From positions 1-61,136 of the forward strand of contig JAAYIG010000058.1 in assembly GCA_012523595.1 (NCBI GenBank): a DNA stretch of 61,136 bases, in the 5' to 3' direction. Of the stretch, positions 60,995-61,136 are shown in pieces. The DNA comes from Fibrobacter sp. (lineage in GTDB: Bacteria; Fibrobacterota; Chitinivibrionia; Chitinivibrionales; Chitinispirillaceae). The first letter of the stretch is position 1, and each line of letters opens with the position of its first letter. The notes beneath the pieces are model-generated. The model was given only the letters and a program-made list of their open reading frames with translations, did not search any database and was not told where the DNA came from. The translations under genes and the position numbers were made by a program.

Positions 60995-61136
60995 ATGCCT
61001 CGAATGGCCCGTATAGAATCGCCTGGCTCTCTTTTCCACATAATGGCGCACTCTGTTGAGGGAAAAGAACTCTTTATCGATGATGACGACAGGCTCGATT
61101 TCCTTTCCCGTTTTGCGAAAGGGTTGAAAAAATGCG
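60995..61136 (+). CDS. REP-associated (Y1_Tnp) transposase, 5' part, cut by window edge
   Basis: The first 47 codons of a RAYT-type transposase: MPRMARIESPGSLFHIMAHS then ELFIDDDDRLDFLSRF. The opening R-x-A-R-x-E-x-PG-x-x-F-H-I/V is the usual start of the family; the HUH and Tyr motifs lie beyond the edge. GGAGGA is placed 6 bases before the ATG. It differs clearly from the left-edge copy, so the two are separate family members, not one duplicated element. Confidence 0.85.
   Translation, partial: MPRMARIESPGSLFHIMAHSVEGKELFIDDDDRLDFLSRFAKGLKKC

Overview
The window reads as a chromosomal segment of a free-living, flagellated, Gram-negative-type bacterium. Lnt, lipoprotein signal sequences, a secreted PEGA/PKD/SUMF1 protein set, a type III glutamine synthetase, GTP-dependent PEPCK, bacterial XPB helicase and a FprA flavodiiron protein together suggest an anaerobic lineage of the Fibrobacterota (Chitinivibrionia/Chitinispirillia-like) or a close neighbour. 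This placement is inference: no rRNA gene is present. Nearly all genes are housekeeping or widely shared families. I saw no tRNA, rRNA, CRISPR array, prophage or complete insertion sequence. Both window ends run into partial Y1/RAYT-type transposase genes.

Layout. 0-3 kb: partial RAYT transposase, a PEGA-SUMF1 envelope pair, an anchored hypothetical protein and a Trm112-like zinc protein. 3.4-9.4 kb: an XPB-associated (Helicase_C_3/WYL-like) protein translationally coupled to dnaE and then plsC. 9.6-16.9 kb (minus): HAD phosphatase, diacylglycerol-kinase-type lipid kinase, the NHEJ pair ku-ligD, a MurC-type ligase and an L,D-transpeptidase. 16.9-24.4 kb: LOG protein, histone H1-like AK-repeat protein with an attenuator-like leader, divergent Tex protein, then a minus-strand set purA, DUF151 nuclease, panD, LytR_C, rsfS and an ArgRS-like protein with no catalytic core. 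24.7-28.8 kb: XPB helicase, DUF116, Nfu, histidine phosphatase, FlgM-like protein between face-to-face sigma-28 promoters. 28.9-33.3 kb: a FecR-PKD-SUMF1 lipoprotein and lnt.

33.3-38.3 kb (minus): a compact locus of two ketoacyl-synthase/chain-length-factor-like pairs around one acyl carrier protein, ending in a NodB deacetylase. This is the best candidate for an undescribed biosynthetic system. 38.7-46.7 kb: glnN, an RNA uracil methyltransferase, FprA, an orphan ParA with a tiny membrane partner, a UDPGP-type nucleotidyltransferase and a tandem Usp protein. 46.8-48.5 kb: flagellin, with a sigma-28 promoter and a leader carrying two CsrA-like sites, then tadA. 48.6-53 kb: ffh-rpsP-rimM-trmD-rplS and a SpoU methyltransferase. 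53-54.7 kb: a PAS-GGDEF protein and an MpsC/DUF2294 protein. 55.1-60.8 kb: pckG, accD, accA and a carboxyltransferase fused to an AccB-like biotin domain, an arrangement that raises the possibility of oxaloacetate-driven malonyl-CoA formation.

Intergenic DNA carries at least two degenerate dispersed repeat families, paired hairpins and a RAYT-associated triple repeat at the right end.
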